64,000 nt of DNA from Plantibacter sp. Leaf314. Lineage in GTDB: Bacteria; Actinomycetota; Actinomycetes; Actinomycetales; Microbacteriaceae. Below, piece after piece: positions 8,869-19,557 of this stretch (positions within the stretch are counted from its first letter, which is position 1; every line of letters begins with the position of its first letter). The DNA is taken from assembly GCF_001423185.1 (NCBI RefSeq), contig NZ_LMOB01000001.1, positions 605,374 through 669,373 on the forward strand, written 5' to 3'. The translations under genes were made by a program, and so were the position numbers. Below the pieces are notes generated by a model. That model saw only the letters and a list, made by a program, of their open reading frames with translations. It had not been told where the DNA came from and did not search any database.

Positions 8869-11295
8869 CTACCGGCGGCCGCCGACGCCGGTCGGGTCGG
8901 CGGCTCCGGCACGTTCCGACCAAACCCGGAACGCCCCGGCCTCCCCCGGCGCGAGCAGGATCGTGCCCGACTCGTCCGTCCGCAGGATCTCGGCGCCGGT
9001 GCCCGCGTAGAGGTCCAGGGCGGAACGCGTCGGGTGCCCGTAGCCGTTGTCGGCGCCGACCGACACGAGCGCCACGCTCGCTGCGAGCGAACGCGCCAGG
9101 CGCTCGCTCTGATCGGCCGACCCGTGATGGGACACCTTGACGACGTCGATCGCCTGCCCGAGGGTGTGTCGACCGAGGAGTCGGTCCTGTGCCTCGGCAC
9201 CGAGATCGCCCAGCAGCAGGACCGAGGCGGCCGCGAGGTCGAACCGGACCACCACACTCGCGTCGTTGCCCGGTTCGATGCCGCCGGCAGCGGGATCCGG
9301 CCACAGCACCTGCCACGGGGCGCCGGTCTGCGGATCCCCGAGGAGACCTTGGTCGCCGGACGCCGCCTGCCGCACCTCCGCGCCGGCGTCTCGCAGGACC
9401 CGCCCGATGCGCTCGTCCGCCGGATCGTCCACCGGCCCGACGAGGGCGTGGTCGACCAGACCGACGACGGCCTCGAGCCCGCCGACGTGGTCGAGGTCGT
9501 AGTGCGTGAGGACGAGCAGATCGATCCGGGTGACGCCCAGTCCGTCGAGGCAGGACCGGAGCGGCTCCGGGTCCGGTCCCACGTCGACCAGCGCGGTGGA
9601 ACCGCCCTGTCGGAGCAGCACGGCGTCGCCTTGTCCGACGTCGCAGGCAGCGATCGTCCAGTCACCTGGGCGGTGCAAGGCGGTGCCGAGACCGACCCCC
9701 ACCGTTCGACCGCACAACACGACCAGTGACAGCACCACCACCACGGCGATCGCCCTCCTCCATCCGGCCGAAAGCTCGCGCCCGCGCAGGAGGAGGATGG
9801 CAATGAGCAGCGTCGGGATCGTGACGAGCACGACGCCCAGGGGCCCCTCCGGCCACGGGACCCGCGCCGCGGGGATCCCCGCGAACCACCGCGCGACCGC
9901 GGCGATCCAGCTGGCCGGCACCCACCCGAGCCAGGCGACCGACATCGCGAGTGGCGTCGACACCGGGGCGAGGAGGCAGGCGAGGAGCCCGAGCAACGTG
10001 GACGGTGCGGCCGCCGGACCGGCCAGCAGGTTGGCCGGGACACCGCCGAGTTGGATGCTCGGATCCAGCAGGACGAGCATCGGTTGGCAGGCGAGTTGCG
10101 CGGCCGCCGGGATCGCGATCAGGGCCGCGATCCGTCGCGGCAACCAGCGGGCGAGGAGGTCCGTGAGTGGGCCGCTGAGCAGCAGGAGCCCGCCGGTCGC
10201 GAGCACCGACAGGCCGAACCCGTACTGTCCTGCCAACCAGGGATCGTTCACGAGCAGCACGATCACGGCGAGAGCCAGTGCGGCGAGGCCCCGGAGCGGT
10301 CGTCCGAAGCCGCCCATCAGCAGGACGAACGCGGCCATGAGCGCCGCCCGCTGCACGCTCGGCTGCGGCGTGACGAGGACCACGAACGCCGTGAGTGCGA
10401 GGAGCGCGCAGCTGATCCTGAGCGCCCGTCCTCCTCCGAGCGCCGCGACCGCTGAGCTGATCAACCAGACGATGACGGCGCAGTTCGCGCCGGACACGGC
10501 CGTCAGATGTGACAGGGAACTCTGCTGCATCCAGCCGGTCACCTCGTCGCCGACCTGGCTGACGTCGCCGATGGCGAGACCGGGTAGGAGCTCACCACCC
10601 GGCCCAGGAAGCGAGCCGGCGAGCTCGATGAGCCCGGACCGGAGCGACGTCGACCAGCCGAGGGCGGCAGGGGTCTCCTCCAGTCGCGTCGGCGGATCGC
10701 GCACGAACACCAACGCGGCGCGCGCATCGCCGGGAGCGTTCCATCGCAACGCTCCCGTGATCCGCCACCGCTCGCCGACCCGCGGGGATCGGTCCGCCTC
10801 AGCCGGCGCGAACACGAGGACGGGCACGGAGGACTCCTGCAGCACCCGTCCGTGCGACACCGACACGAGGTCGGCGGCGAACCGGATGGACGACCCCGAG
10901 GAGGCGGTACCCGACGGGACCGCGTCAGCGGTCACCACGACCTCGGCGGTCACCCGCGAGGACCCGAGCGCCCGCAAGGCCGCGGGCTGACGATCGGGCG
11001 CGTGCGCGGCGACGGAGGCGGTCACGAGGCCGAGCGTCGCCGCGCAACACGCTCCCAGCAGGAGCATCGTCGCCCAGATCTCCCCCTGACCGGCGGCACG
11101 TGTCGCCGCGTCGGCTCCACGCCGCTGGATCGACACGGCGCAGACGAGGCAGAGCGTCGCGGTCACGAACGCGACCAGCGCCGTCCCCCATGCCGCGCCG
11201 GGCATCCCACAGCAGATCGCGGCCCCGATCCAGGTGACCGCCGCCGGGACGAGCATCCGGGGCCACGTTGACGCGGCGCCGTCGCGTTCACCCAC
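8869..11295 (-). CDS. comEC: ComEC/Rec2-family DNA uptake channel protein
   Basis: This 808-residue membrane protein translocates single-stranded DNA across the membrane during competence. An N-terminal DUF4131-like region with several hydrophobic helices is followed by the Competence domain (roughly 230-510; conserved SHLTAVSGANCAVIVWL and QPSVQRAALMA). A C-terminal metallo-beta-lactamase domain contains CDVGQGDAVLLRQGG and the metal-binding THYDLDHVGG. The start is GTG. It lies 22 bp after comEA and just before holA, the usual Gram-positive arrangement. Competence in this organism is not proven by the gene. Confidence 0.9.
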   Translation of the reverse strand: MGERDGAASTWPRMLVPAAVTWIGAAICCGMPGAAWGTALVAFVTATLCLVCAVSIQRRGADAATRAAGQGEIWATMLLLGACCAATLGLVTASVAAHAPDRQPAALRALGSSRVTAEVVVTADAVPSGTASSGSSIRFAADLVSVSHGRVLQESSVPVLVFAPAEADRSPRVGERWRITGALRWNAPGDARAALVFVRDPPTRLEETPAALGWSTSLRSGLIELAGSLPGPGGELLPGLAIGDVSQVGDEVTGWMQQSSLSHLTAVSGANCAVIVWLISSAVAALGGGRALRISCALLALTAFVVLVTPQPSVQRAALMAAFVLLMGGFGRPLRGLAALALAVIVLLVNDPWLAGQYGFGLSVLATGGLLLLSGPLTDLLARWLPRRIAALIAIPAAAQLACQPMLVLLDPSIQLGGVPANLLAGPAAAPSTLLGLLACLLAPVSTPLAMSVAWLGWVPASWIAAVARWFAGIPAARVPWPEGPLGVVLVTIPTLLIAILLLRGRELSAGWRRAIAVVVVLSLVVLCGRTVGVGLGTALHRPGDWTIAACDVGQGDAVLLRQGGSTALVDVGPDPEPLRSCLDGLGVTRIDLLVLTHYDLDHVGGLEAVVGLVDHALVGPVDDPADERIGRVLRDAGAEVRQAASGDQGLLGDPQTGAPWQVLWPDPAAGGIEPGNDASVVVRFDLAAASVLLLGDLGAEAQDRLLGRHTLGQAIDVVKVSHHGSADQSERLARSLAASVALVSVGADNGYGHPTRSALDLYAGTGAEILRTDESGTILLAPGEAGAFRVWSERAGAADPTGVGGRR

Positions 11296-11317
11296 GGGTC
11301 AGCGACCGCGGGCCACG

Positions 11318-12016
11318 TCAGACGGTGGCCGCCGCACGCAACCCCTCCAGCGTCTTCGTCCCGATGCCCTCCACCGCGCTGAGATCGTCGAGCGTCGCGA
11401 ACGGACCGTTCGCCTCGCGCCAAGCCACGATCCGTTCCGCCAGGGCCTCACCGATACGCGGCAGCGCGGTCAGCTCCGAGGCCGAGGCCGAGTTCACATT
11501 GACGAGCTGCCCACCGGACGGGCTCCCGGCGCCTGCACCGTTCACCGCTCCCCCGGTCGGTACCTCACCGATGACGGGCACGTACAGCTGTTCCCCGTCG
11601 TTCACGAACCGCGCGAGGTTGACCGCGGTCGTGTCGGCGTCCGGGAGGAGTCCGCCGGCGGACGCCACGGCGTCGAACGCGCGGGAACCACCCGGAAGGC
11701 GATAGACCCCGGGAGCGGCGACGGCTCCGAGGACGTGGACGTAAAGCTCACCGGTGGTCGTCGACGGAGCCGTCGCGCCGGCTGAGGACGCGGGCGCCGA
11801 GCCGGTGTCGGCCGAGAGCTCCGCGCCGCCGATGGTCCGGACCGCGCCACCAGAACTGAGCGTCGACACGACGATCGCGACCACAAGCGCTGCGATCACC
11901 AGGACCACGGCGGCTCCGGCTCGGAACTCGGGCCGCGGCCGTCGTCGGAGGCGGGCAAAGGCCGATGGACGCCCGAACGGCATCTGCGGGGATGCGGGAG
12001 CCTGATCGCTGGTCAT
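11318..12016 (-). CDS. comEA: ComEA-family competence DNA-binding protein
   Basis: This 232-residue membrane-anchored DNA receptor has a cytosolic Arg-rich N-terminus and one transmembrane segment (about 35-51, AAVVLVIAALVVAIVVSTL). A Ser/Ala/Thr linker is followed by an SLBB domain (about 88-143, starting ELYVHVLGAVAAPGVYRLP), a Gly-rich linker, and C-terminal helix-hairpin-helix repeats (LVNVNSASASELTALPRIG and GPFATLDDLSAVEGIG). It is first in comEA-comEC-holA. Confidence 0.9.
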   Translation of the reverse strand: MTSDQAPASPQMPFGRPSAFARLRRRPRPEFRAGAAVVLVIAALVVAIVVSTLSSGGAVRTIGGAELSADTGSAPASSAGATAPSTTTGELYVHVLGAVAAPGVYRLPGGSRAFDAVASAGGLLPDADTTAVNLARFVNDGEQLYVPVIGEVPTGGAVNGAGAGSPSGGQLVNVNSASASELTALPRIGEALAERIVAWREANGPFATLDDLSAVEGIGTKTLEGLRAAATV

Positions 12017-12107
12017 CCTCGAACGCTACGAGTCGGGGCGCACCTCCCCCGTCGCTCGTCCTCGCTCCGGGCATGGAGCGCGCCGTCGAGGTCCCTGTGG
12101 AGCGGGC

Positions 12108-12135
12108 TCGGGGCGAGCCGAGAGACCCGCCCCGA
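12108..12135 (-). terminator. Possible leuS terminator
   Basis: An eight-base inverted repeat TCGGGGCG / CGCCCCGA with a 12-base loop lies just past the leuS stop codon on the minus strand, within the 125-bp gap before comEA. There is no U tract, so the call is tentative. Confidence 0.5.
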
Positions 12136-12141
12136 ACCGCG

Positions 12142-14703
12142 TCAGCCCTTCGTGGCGATGCTCACCACGCGCGGGGCACGGACCACGACGTTGACGATCT
12201 CGCGGTCACCCACGGAACGTTGCACGGCAGCGCTGGCGCGAGCGAGCTGCTCGAGCTCCTCGCCGGAGATCTTCGGCGACACCTCGAGCCGGTCGCGGAC
12301 CTTGCCGTCGACCTGGACGACAGCCGTCACCTGATCCTCGACGAGCAGCGACCGGTCGGCCTTCCGCCACGGCACCAGCGAGATCGACGGCTGGTAGCCG
12401 AGCTTGGCCCACATGTCCTCGGCCGTGAACGGCGCGAACAGGTCGAGCGCCATGGCGGTCACCTCTGCGGATTCGCGCACGGCAGGGTCGCCGGCACCGG
12501 GGCCACCGTCGATCGCCTTGCGGGTCGCGTTGACGAGCTCCATGAGCCGCGCGACGACGACGTTGAACTTGCCCGCTTCGATGAGCCCGGGAGCCTCGGC
12601 CAGGAAGTGGTGCGTCAGCTTGCGCAGCTTCTCGTCGCCGTCCTTCCAGGCGACGTCGGGCGAGCTGGTGACGTCGTGCGCCACGCGCCAGGCACGTGCC
12701 AGGAACTTCGCCGATCCCGCCGGCGAGACGTCGGCCCAGTCGATGTCGTCCTCCGGAGGTCCGGCGAACGCCATCGTGACACGCAGTGCGTCGGCTCCGT
12801 AGGACCGCAGCTCCTGCGCGAACTCCACGAGGTTGCCCTTGCTCTTGCTCATCTTGGAGCCGTCGAGGATGACCATGCCCTGGTTGAGCAGGGCGCTGAA
12901 CGGCTCGGTGAAGCCCACCTTGCCGAGGTCGAAGAGGACCTTCGTGATGAATCGTGAGTACAGCAGGTGGAGGATGGCGTGCTCGACGCCGCCGACGTAC
13001 TGGTCGACCGGAGCCCACTTGTCGGCCTCCTTCGGGTCGAACGCGATCTCGTCCGAGGTCGGGTTCAGGAACCGCAGGAAGTACCAGGAGCTGTCGACGA
13101 AGGTGTCCATCGTGTCGGAGTCCCGCTTCGCAGGCTTCCCGCACGACGGGCAGTCCACGTTGATCCAGTCCTCAGCCGCGGCCAGCGGGCTCATGCCCTT
13201 CGGACGCAGGTCGAGCCCGGCGGCATCCGGCAGACGCACCGGCAGCTGGTCCTCGGGCACCGGCACCTCACCGCAGGCCTCGCAGTGGATGATCGGGATC
13301 GGCGTCCCCCAGTAGCGCTGCCGGGAGATCAACCAGTCGCGCAGACGGTAGTTCTTCGTCTTCGCTCCGAGACCGCTCGACGCGAGCGCGGCCGTCACCT
13401 TCGGGATGGCGTTCGACTTGCTCAGACCGTCGAAGGGGCCGGAGTTCGTCAGGCGTCCCTCGCCGGTGAGCGCGACACCCGTCTTCGCGGGATCGATCGA
13501 CGGCAGGTCCTCGGGCAGTTCGCCGTCGACGATGATCGGGATGGCACCCGTCACGGGCTGGGTGGTGTCGACCACGACGCGCACGGGCAGGTCGAAGGCT
13601 CGGGCGAAGTCGAGGTCGCGCTGGTCGTGCGCGGGAACCGCCATGATCGCGCCGTGCCCGTAGTCGGCGAGGACGTAGTCGGCGGCCCAGATCGGCAGAC
13701 GCTCCCCGCTCAGCGGGTTGACGGCGTACCGCTCGAGGAAGACGCCGGTCTTCTGCCGGTCGGTCGCGAGACGCGCGATCTCGCTCTCACCCTTGACGCT
13801 GTCGAGGTAGGACTGGAACCGTCCCTTGACCTCGTCGGAGGCGTCGGCGACCAGCTCGGCGGCCAGCTCCGAGTCGGGCGCGACGACCATGAACGTCACG
13901 CCGTACAGGGTGTCGGGACGCGTGGTGTACACGGACACCGGCTCGTCGCGGCCTTCGATGCTGAACGCGACGTCGGCACCGTTCGAACGACCGATCCAGT
14001 TCCGCTGCATGCTGAGGACCTTGGACGGCCAGGTGCCCTCGAGCTGGTTGAGGTCGTCGATCAGGCGGTCGGCGTAGTCGGTGATGCGGAAGTACCACTG
14101 GGTGAGCTTCTTCTTCGTCACCTCGGCGCCGCAGCGCTCGCAGTGACCGTCGACGACCTGCTCGTTCGCGAGCACGGTCTGGTCGTTCGGGCACCAGTTG
14201 ACGGGGCTCGCCTTGCGGTACGCGAGGCCCTTCTCGAACAGCTGGAGGAACAGCCACTGGTTCCAGCGGTAGTACTCGGGGTCGCTGGTGTGCAGCTCAC
14301 GGTCCCAGTCGAACGACGGGCCGTACTGGCGGAAACTCGCCTTCTGCTGGGCGATGTTCGCGTACGTCCACTCGCGCGGGTCGACGCCGCGCTGGATCGC
14401 CGCGTTCTCGGCGGGGAGGCCGAAGGAGTCCCAACCGATCGGGTGCAGCACGTTGAATCCCTGGTGGCGCCAGTAACGCGCCACGATGTCGCCGAAGCCG
14501 AAGGCCTCCGCATGACCCATGTGGAGGTCGCCGGAGGGGTAGGGGAACATGTCGAGGACGTACTTCCGGGGACGCTTGTCGGCCGGATCGGCGGTGGCGA
14601 AAGGCTTCAGCTCGTCCCAGACGGGAAGCCACTTCTCCTGGATCGCCTGGAAGTCGTACCGCTCGCCGTCGCGGCGGTCCTCGGTGTTGCGCTCGTCTGA
14701 CAC
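12142..14703 (-). CDS. leuS: Leucyl-tRNA synthetase
   Basis: This class Ia synthetase charges tRNA-Leu. From the chosen start it has 853 residues. The HIGH-type motif HMGH is at 61-64 after MFPYPSGDL, the KMSKS loop is near 617-621, and the CP1 editing domain ([21 protein letters not shown]) and a zinc-knuckle region with CERCG lie between. GTG at 14703 is chosen; the frame is open further upstream, but that part looks non-coding and the protein then begins [18 protein letters not shown] as expected. A weak GAGAG precedes it. It follows pabB on the same strand by 114 bp. Confidence 0.95.
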   Translation of the reverse strand: MSDERNTEDRRDGERYDFQAIQEKWLPVWDELKPFATADPADKRPRKYVLDMFPYPSGDLHMGHAEAFGFGDIVARYWRHQGFNVLHPIGWDSFGLPAENAAIQRGVDPREWTYANIAQQKASFRQYGPSFDWDRELHTSDPEYYRWNQWLFLQLFEKGLAYRKASPVNWCPNDQTVLANEQVVDGHCERCGAEVTKKKLTQWYFRITDYADRLIDDLNQLEGTWPSKVLSMQRNWIGRSNGADVAFSIEGRDEPVSVYTTRPDTLYGVTFMVVAPDSELAAELVADASDEVKGRFQSYLDSVKGESEIARLATDRQKTGVFLERYAVNPLSGERLPIWAADYVLADYGHGAIMAVPAHDQRDLDFARAFDLPVRVVVDTTQPVTGAIPIIVDGELPEDLPSIDPAKTGVALTGEGRLTNSGPFDGLSKSNAIPKVTAALASSGLGAKTKNYRLRDWLISRQRYWGTPIPIIHCEACGEVPVPEDQLPVRLPDAAGLDLRPKGMSPLAAAEDWINVDCPSCGKPAKRDSDTMDTFVDSSWYFLRFLNPTSDEIAFDPKEADKWAPVDQYVGGVEHAILHLLYSRFITKVLFDLGKVGFTEPFSALLNQGMVILDGSKMSKSKGNLVEFAQELRSYGADALRVTMAFAGPPEDDIDWADVSPAGSAKFLARAWRVAHDVTSSPDVAWKDGDEKLRKLTHHFLAEAPGLIEAGKFNVVVARLMELVNATRKAIDGGPGAGDPAVRESAEVTAMALDLFAPFTAEDMWAKLGYQPSISLVPWRKADRSLLVEDQVTAVVQVDGKVRDRLEVSPKISGEELEQLARASAAVQRSVGDREIVNVVVRAPRVVSIATKG

Positions 14704-14817
14704 GTCACTCTCAATCACTGCAGGTGCTGGGGTGGAACCCGTGGGTTGCTCGCACGGCGGTCGGCCGCAGGATGGGCGGGTTGGAGCGCACGCCGGCGCT
14801 CCGTCCAACGGTCAAGC

Positions 14818-16179
14818 CTACCGGGATTCCGGCTCCGGCCGTCCGACGCCGAGGGCCCTCAGCGGAGCAGCCGCCTTGGTCCAGGTCTCCTCCAGCTCCT
14901 CCTCGGGGACGGAGAGCGCCGTGATGCCGCCACCCGTGCCGATCGAAGCGCCGTCCGGATCGATGACGATGGAGCGGATGACCATCGCGAGATCCATCGA
15001 TCCGTCCGCCGACAGCAGCCCGAAGGCCCCCGCGTACACGCCACGTGGTCCCGCCTCGAGGTCGTGGAGCAGTTCCATGGCCCGCCGCTTGGGCGCGCCC
15101 GTCATGGAGCCGGCCGGGAACGCGGCCTCAACGACGTCGAGCGCGTCGAGCCCCGATCGGAGTCGACCCTCGACGGTGCTCACCAGCTGATGCACCTGCG
15201 GGTAGCTCTCCACCTGGTGGAGGGCGGTGACCGCGACCGAGCCGAGCTCGCACACCCGTGAGAGGTCGTTGCGCATCAGGTCGACGATCATGAGGTTCTC
15301 CGCCCGTTCCTTCGGACTGGCGAGCAGCTCCGCGCGTTGCCGCGCGTCGTCCACCGGGTCCGCGCCGCGCGGACGTGTCCCCTTGATCGGTCTGGTCCGC
15401 ACCCGGCCGCCCGCGGAGACCTCGAGGAACTGCTCCGGCGAGGAACTCGCGAGGGACAGCTGCCCGAAGCGGAGGAGACCGCCGTGGTGGGTCGGGCTCA
15501 TCGCCCGGAGACGGAGGTAGGTGGCGAGCGGATCGTGGACGCCGTCGACCCGGAGGGTGTTGGTCAGGCAGAGCTGGTAGGCGTCGCCACGCCTGATGTG
15601 CTCCTGGCAGGCCCCGACGAGCCGGACGTACGCCGGGTCCGCGTGGCGCGGCATGCAGACCCCGCCGGCCGTGGGCGCCAGCGGCGGCAGCGGCGACCGG
15701 TCCTGCACGCGCTCAGCTGCCCACGCGAGCCAAGCGGGATCGGCCGACGAGATGGTCACCGTCCGCGCAGCGTGGTCGAACCGCACCTGGTCGTCGAGGC
15801 GCATCATCGACGCGGCGGGGACGGAGGTCTCGCGAGCCGGAGCGCCGACGAGTCCGGCCCCGAACTCGTAGCCGAACCACCCCACCCAATCACCCGGATC
15901 CTCTGGCGCGTCTGCACGGAGCGCGCGGAGGGACTCCAGCAGCGACCCCCGACGGACGGTCGAGTCTGACGCGACGCTCACGTGTTCCACCGTGCCGAGG
16001 ACCGCATCGGCGACGAGCCGCTCCGCGCCTCGCCCCATCAGGCTGACGCCGGTCTCCGCCCCCGGCCCGGAGTCCAACCAGCACGCCCACGGTTCGTCGA
16101 CGAACACCCGACGGAAGACGTCCTCCGGCTCAGACCAGCTCGGCAGCACGAGCTGTCGTCGCTCCCGAGGCGTCGGCAT
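14818..16179 (-). CDS. pabB: Aminodeoxychorismate synthase component I (PabB-like)
   Basis: This 453-residue chorismate-utilising enzyme has the catalytic signature PIKGTRPRG at 264-272. Lys266 is diagnostic: anthranilate synthase TrpE has Ala there (PIAGT), whereas PabB uses the Lys as a nucleophile, so 4-amino-4-deoxychorismate formation for folate is favoured. YQLCLTN, DLMRNDLSRV and FPAGSMTGAPKRRAMELL are also present. The ATG overlaps the cydC stop by one base (TGATG), suggesting co-transcription with cydABDC; a GTG three bases upstream is possible. No amidotransferase partner (PabA) is in the window. Confidence 0.8.
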   Translation of the reverse strand: MPTPRERRQLVLPSWSEPEDVFRRVFVDEPWACWLDSGPGAETGVSLMGRGAERLVADAVLGTVEHVSVASDSTVRRGSLLESLRALRADAPEDPGDWVGWFGYEFGAGLVGAPARETSVPAASMMRLDDQVRFDHAARTVTISSADPAWLAWAAERVQDRSPLPPLAPTAGGVCMPRHADPAYVRLVGACQEHIRRGDAYQLCLTNTLRVDGVHDPLATYLRLRAMSPTHHGGLLRFGQLSLASSSPEQFLEVSAGGRVRTRPIKGTRPRGADPVDDARQRAELLASPKERAENLMIVDLMRNDLSRVCELGSVAVTALHQVESYPQVHQLVSTVEGRLRSGLDALDVVEAAFPAGSMTGAPKRRAMELLHDLEAGPRGVYAGAFGLLSADGSMDLAMVIRSIVIDPDGASIGTGGGITALSVPEEELEETWTKAAAPLRALGVGRPEPESR

Positions 16180-17849
16180 CACCGGAACGTCGCCAGCGGC
16201 GGGGCGACGATCCGGAGTCGGGCGGTCACCAGCGCTGCCGGTACCGGGGTGTGGGAGATCACGACGACGGCACGGCCGTCCGAACCCGCGGCGCCGAGCA
16301 GGTCCTCCAGGAGCGCGTTCGCCCGTTCGGGATCGACGTTGGCCGTCGGCTCGTCGAGGACGAGCACGGGGAACTCGCGGAGGAGCGCCCGAGCAAGGGC
16401 GATCCGTTGCGCCTGTCCCCCGGACACGAGGGCCCCGTGTTCCCCGACCGGCCGGTCGAGTCCGCCGCGCTCCGCCAGCCAGGACGAGAGCCCGACCCGC
16501 TCCAACACCGACTCGAGGGCTGCGTCGTCCGCCGTGTCACGGGCGAAGAGTAGGTTCTGACGGATGTCCGCGTCGAACAGGAACGGTCGTTGTTCGACGA
16601 GACCGACCGTCTCACGGAGTGTGTCCGCGCGGATCTCGCGGGCCTCCACCCCTCTGACGCGATACCGGCCCTCGTACTCGAGGAAGCGGACGAGCACGTG
16701 AGCGAGCGTGGTCTTCCCCGCGCCGCTGTCGCCCTCGACGAGGAGGCGATCCCCCGCCGACAGACGGAAGCTGATCGGTGCAAGAGCGGGCCGCGCATCG
16801 CCCGGCCAGCGCGCGCTCAGGTGCTCGACCTCGAGCAGGACCCCGTCGGACGCCGGTAGCTCGGCGATGCCGGCGTCCTCGTCCGGGATCTCCTCGGGAC
16901 GGGTGCTCGGGACCGCCTCGGCGACCCGTTCAGCGCTGGCTACCGCCTCGCGCCAGGCGCCGAAGGCGAGCGGCACCATCGAACAGACCTCGAAGACGGC
17001 GAGTGGAACGAGCACGACCACCGTGAGCGCGGGTCCGCCGATCGAGCCGAGGGCCGGCATACCCGCCCACAGGGCCGCGACGACGGCTGAGCCCGAGGCG
17101 AGCGCAAGCACGGCCCCGGCAACACCGGCTCCGGCCGCCCGCCGGACCATCGCGCGCGTCAGCGCAGCGTCCGCCCGCTCGATCCTGGCCCGTGCGGCCC
17201 CCACGGCACCGTACGCCGTCAACACGTCCAATCCGGTGACGAGTTCCAGGAGCGCTTCCGACAGCGCGCCGCGCAGTGGGGCCAGGTCGCGTTCGGCTCG
17301 CGCGGCCACGCGACTGACCAGCAGCCAGGACACGAGGAACGCGACGATGAGGCACACCGCCAAGGCGATCCCCGCTGCCGGAAGCAGCGCGGTCGTCAGG
17401 ATGACCGCGGCACCGGCGATGACGCCCGACACCACCAGCGGCTGGACGACGCGCAACGGCACGTTCTGCAGCTCGTCGACGTCGGTCACGAGTCGTGTGA
17501 GCAGATCCCCTCGCCCGGTGAGCTGCAGGCCGTCCGGGGCCACGGGGATGACCCGCTCGATCATGCCGGCGCGCAACTGCGACAACTGGCGGAAGGCCGC
17601 GTCGTGGCTGAGCAGTCGTTCGAGGTACCGGAACGACGCCCTGGCAAGGGCGAACGCACGGACGCCGACGACAGCGACGCCGAGCTCGACGATCGACGGT
17701 TGCTCGGCGGCCTTGGTGATCAGGAACGCGCTGGAGGCGAGGAGGGCCACGGCTGCTCCGGCGGAGAGGATGCCGGCGAGGAGCCCTGGGAGGAAGCGTC
17801 GCACCGGCGGTTGCGCCAGGCGGATGATCTGCTTCACGCGCTCATCCAT
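16179..17849 (-). CDS. cydC: CydC, thiol reductant ABC exporter subunit
   Basis: This 556-residue half-transporter partners CydD to export cysteine/glutathione or heme-related reductant needed for cytochrome bd assembly. An N-terminal six-helix membrane domain (about 15-310) is followed by an ATPase domain with Walker A EGDSGAGKTT, signature VSGGQAQRIALARAL and Walker B VLVLDEPTANVD. ATG at 17849 is chosen (MDERVKQIIRL); it overlaps the end of cydD by eight bases. An in-frame ATG at 17867 is an alternative. It is fourth in cydA-cydB-cydD-cydC. Confidence 0.9.
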   Translation of the reverse strand: MDERVKQIIRLAQPPVRRFLPGLLAGILSAGAAVALLASSAFLITKAAEQPSIVELGVAVVGVRAFALARASFRYLERLLSHDAAFRQLSQLRAGMIERVIPVAPDGLQLTGRGDLLTRLVTDVDELQNVPLRVVQPLVVSGVIAGAAVILTTALLPAAGIALAVCLIVAFLVSWLLVSRVAARAERDLAPLRGALSEALLELVTGLDVLTAYGAVGAARARIERADAALTRAMVRRAAGAGVAGAVLALASGSAVVAALWAGMPALGSIGGPALTVVVLVPLAVFEVCSMVPLAFGAWREAVASAERVAEAVPSTRPEEIPDEDAGIAELPASDGVLLEVEHLSARWPGDARPALAPISFRLSAGDRLLVEGDSGAGKTTLAHVLVRFLEYEGRYRVRGVEAREIRADTLRETVGLVEQRPFLFDADIRQNLLFARDTADDAALESVLERVGLSSWLAERGGLDRPVGEHGALVSGGQAQRIALARALLREFPVLVLDEPTANVDPERANALLEDLLGAAGSDGRAVVVISHTPVPAALVTARLRIVAPPLATFR

Positions 17850-19548
17850 GGAGCACCGCCGGCTCATCGTGGGCACGCGAGGCACGCACGGGGATCTCCA
17901 GCACGGCATCGGCGCGTTCGCTGATCATGGGGCGGTGCGTGATGACGATGACCACTGCTCCGGCGTGGGCGGCCTCACGCGCGGCGTCGATCACGAGCGC
18001 CTCGGACGCGGAGTCGAGGGCCGAACTCGGCTCGTCGAGGAGCAGGACGGGCGTCCCGGCGGCGGCGGGGGTGCGCGCCAGGCGGTACAACGCCCGCGCG
18101 ATCGCGATCCGCTGCGCCTGCCCACCGCTGACCCCGTCGCCGACCGCACCGATCGGGTGCTCGAGCGGAAGTGTGGACAGTCCGACCCTCGAGAGCGATC
18201 GGGCGACGAGCGCGTCGTCGGGCGTCTCGTCGCCGAGTGCCACGTTGCCGCCGACGGTCCCCGCGATGAGGGCGGGACGTTGGCCTGCCCACGACAACCA
18301 AGGTCGGTCTGCGGACGTGGGCGACACCTCGACGCCGTCATGCCGGATCGTTCCACCGGTCTCGACGAAGCCGAGGATCGCGGAGGCCATACTCGTCTTC
18401 CCCGCACCGCTGGGCCCGACGACCGCGGTCATCGTCCCGGCGGGGAACGAGGCGTCGAGTGCATCGAGCACCACCTGGTCGCCGTACCGGACGTCCAGCC
18501 CATGGAGCAGCAGGCCCGGTGCCGACTGCGTCCGGTGACCCGCCGTCGACACCGACCGTGCGGACGCGCCCGGGGTGGCCTGCTCGGACAGCGCCGCCGC
18601 CTCGTCGAGGATCTCGAAGACCTCTTCGGCCGCGGTAACCCCCTCCGCCGCGGCATGGTAGTTCGCGCCGACGTTCCGCAGCGGCAGGAAGGCCTCCGGG
18701 GCGAGGATGAGGACGAAGAGCCCGGTGCCGAGGAGCAGCGAGCCGTCGAGGAGCCTGAGCCCGATGCCGACGGCCACCACGGCGACCGCGAGACTCGAGA
18801 GGAGTTCGAGGGCGAACCCGCTCATGAACGAGAACCGCAGCACCTTCATGGTCTCGACGCGGTACTCCTCCGTCACCGACCGGACCCGCGCCACCTGTCG
18901 ATGCTGCCGGCCAAAGAGCTTCAGGGTCGCCATGCCCGCGACGAGTTCGAGGAATCCGCGCGACAGGTGCGCCAGGGTGTCCCACTGGCGTCGTTGCACC
19001 GTCTGCGTCGCGAACCCGATGAGGATCATGAAGACGGGGATGAGGGGCAGGGTCACGACGACCGTGATCCCGCTGATCGGATCCTGCAGGAAGATGACCG
19101 CTGCGATGATCGGCATCGCGATGGCAGTGAGGATGAGTTGCGGCACGTACCGGCCGAAGTACGCGTCCAGCGCGTCCAAGCCACGGCCCGACACCGTGGT
19201 GAGCGCCGCTGAGCTCCGCCGGGAGACCCAGCCGGGACCGAGCGCCTCGAATGCTCCGACGAGCGCGCGCCGCAACTCGCTCCGGACCACGGCGGAGCCG
19301 CGGGCGTTCACGGCGTCCGCCGCCAGGACCGCTGCCGAACGGAGGACCACGATGCCGGTCAGCAGCCACAGCGACGGCAGCAGCTCGTCGATCGGATCGC
19401 CGGCGATCGAGCGGGACACCAGCTGCGCGACGAACCAGGCGAAGCCGAGCGTGCATGCGGTCTGCACCAGGGCGATGACCGCGCCGAGGGCCAGGACCGA
19501 CCTGGCTCCCCGGGCATAGCGGAGCAGTCGCGGATCGAGGGGGCGCAC
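17842..19548 (-). CDS. cydD: CydD, thiol reductant ABC exporter subunit
   Basis: This 568-residue ABC half-transporter has the GRGLDALDAYFGRYVPQL segment typical of CydD, a six-helix membrane domain, then Walker A VGPSGAGKTS, signature VSGGQAQRIAIARAL and Walker B VLLLDEPSSALD. With CydC it forms the heterodimeric inner-membrane exporter required to mature cytochrome bd. GTG start at 19548, nine bases after the cydB stop. Confidence 0.9.
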   Translation of the reverse strand: MRPLDPRLLRYARGARSVLALGAVIALVQTACTLGFAWFVAQLVSRSIAGDPIDELLPSLWLLTGIVVLRSAAVLAADAVNARGSAVVRSELRRALVGAFEALGPGWVSRRSSAALTTVSGRGLDALDAYFGRYVPQLILTAIAMPIIAAVIFLQDPISGITVVVTLPLIPVFMILIGFATQTVQRRQWDTLAHLSRGFLELVAGMATLKLFGRQHRQVARVRSVTEEYRVETMKVLRFSFMSGFALELLSSLAVAVVAVGIGLRLLDGSLLLGTGLFVLILAPEAFLPLRNVGANYHAAAEGVTAAEEVFEILDEAAALSEQATPGASARSVSTAGHRTQSAPGLLLHGLDVRYGDQVVLDALDASFPAGTMTAVVGPSGAGKTSMASAILGFVETGGTIRHDGVEVSPTSADRPWLSWAGQRPALIAGTVGGNVALGDETPDDALVARSLSRVGLSTLPLEHPIGAVGDGVSGGQAQRIAIARALYRLARTPAAAGTPVLLLDEPSSALDSASEALVIDAAREAAHAGAVVIVITHRPMISERADAVLEIPVRASRAHDEPAVLHG

Positions 19549-19557
19549 GATGACAGG

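Noticed and set aside
8844-10043. Open frame extending holA upstream by 400 codons
   Set aside because: It lies antisense-free but out of frame within comEC and encodes Arg/Ser-rich sequence; the GTG at 8843 with GAGAGGAG gives a normal HolA.
14729-14745. GGGGTGGAACCCG-like sequence upstream of leuS, resembling a T-box core
   Set aside because: It is on the plus strand, whereas leuS is on the minus strand, and it lacks the TACCGCG part.
14818-16179. Anthranilate synthase TrpE as identity of this gene
   Set aside because: The active-site motif is PIKGT (PabB) rather than PIAGT (TrpE), and no trp genes are near.
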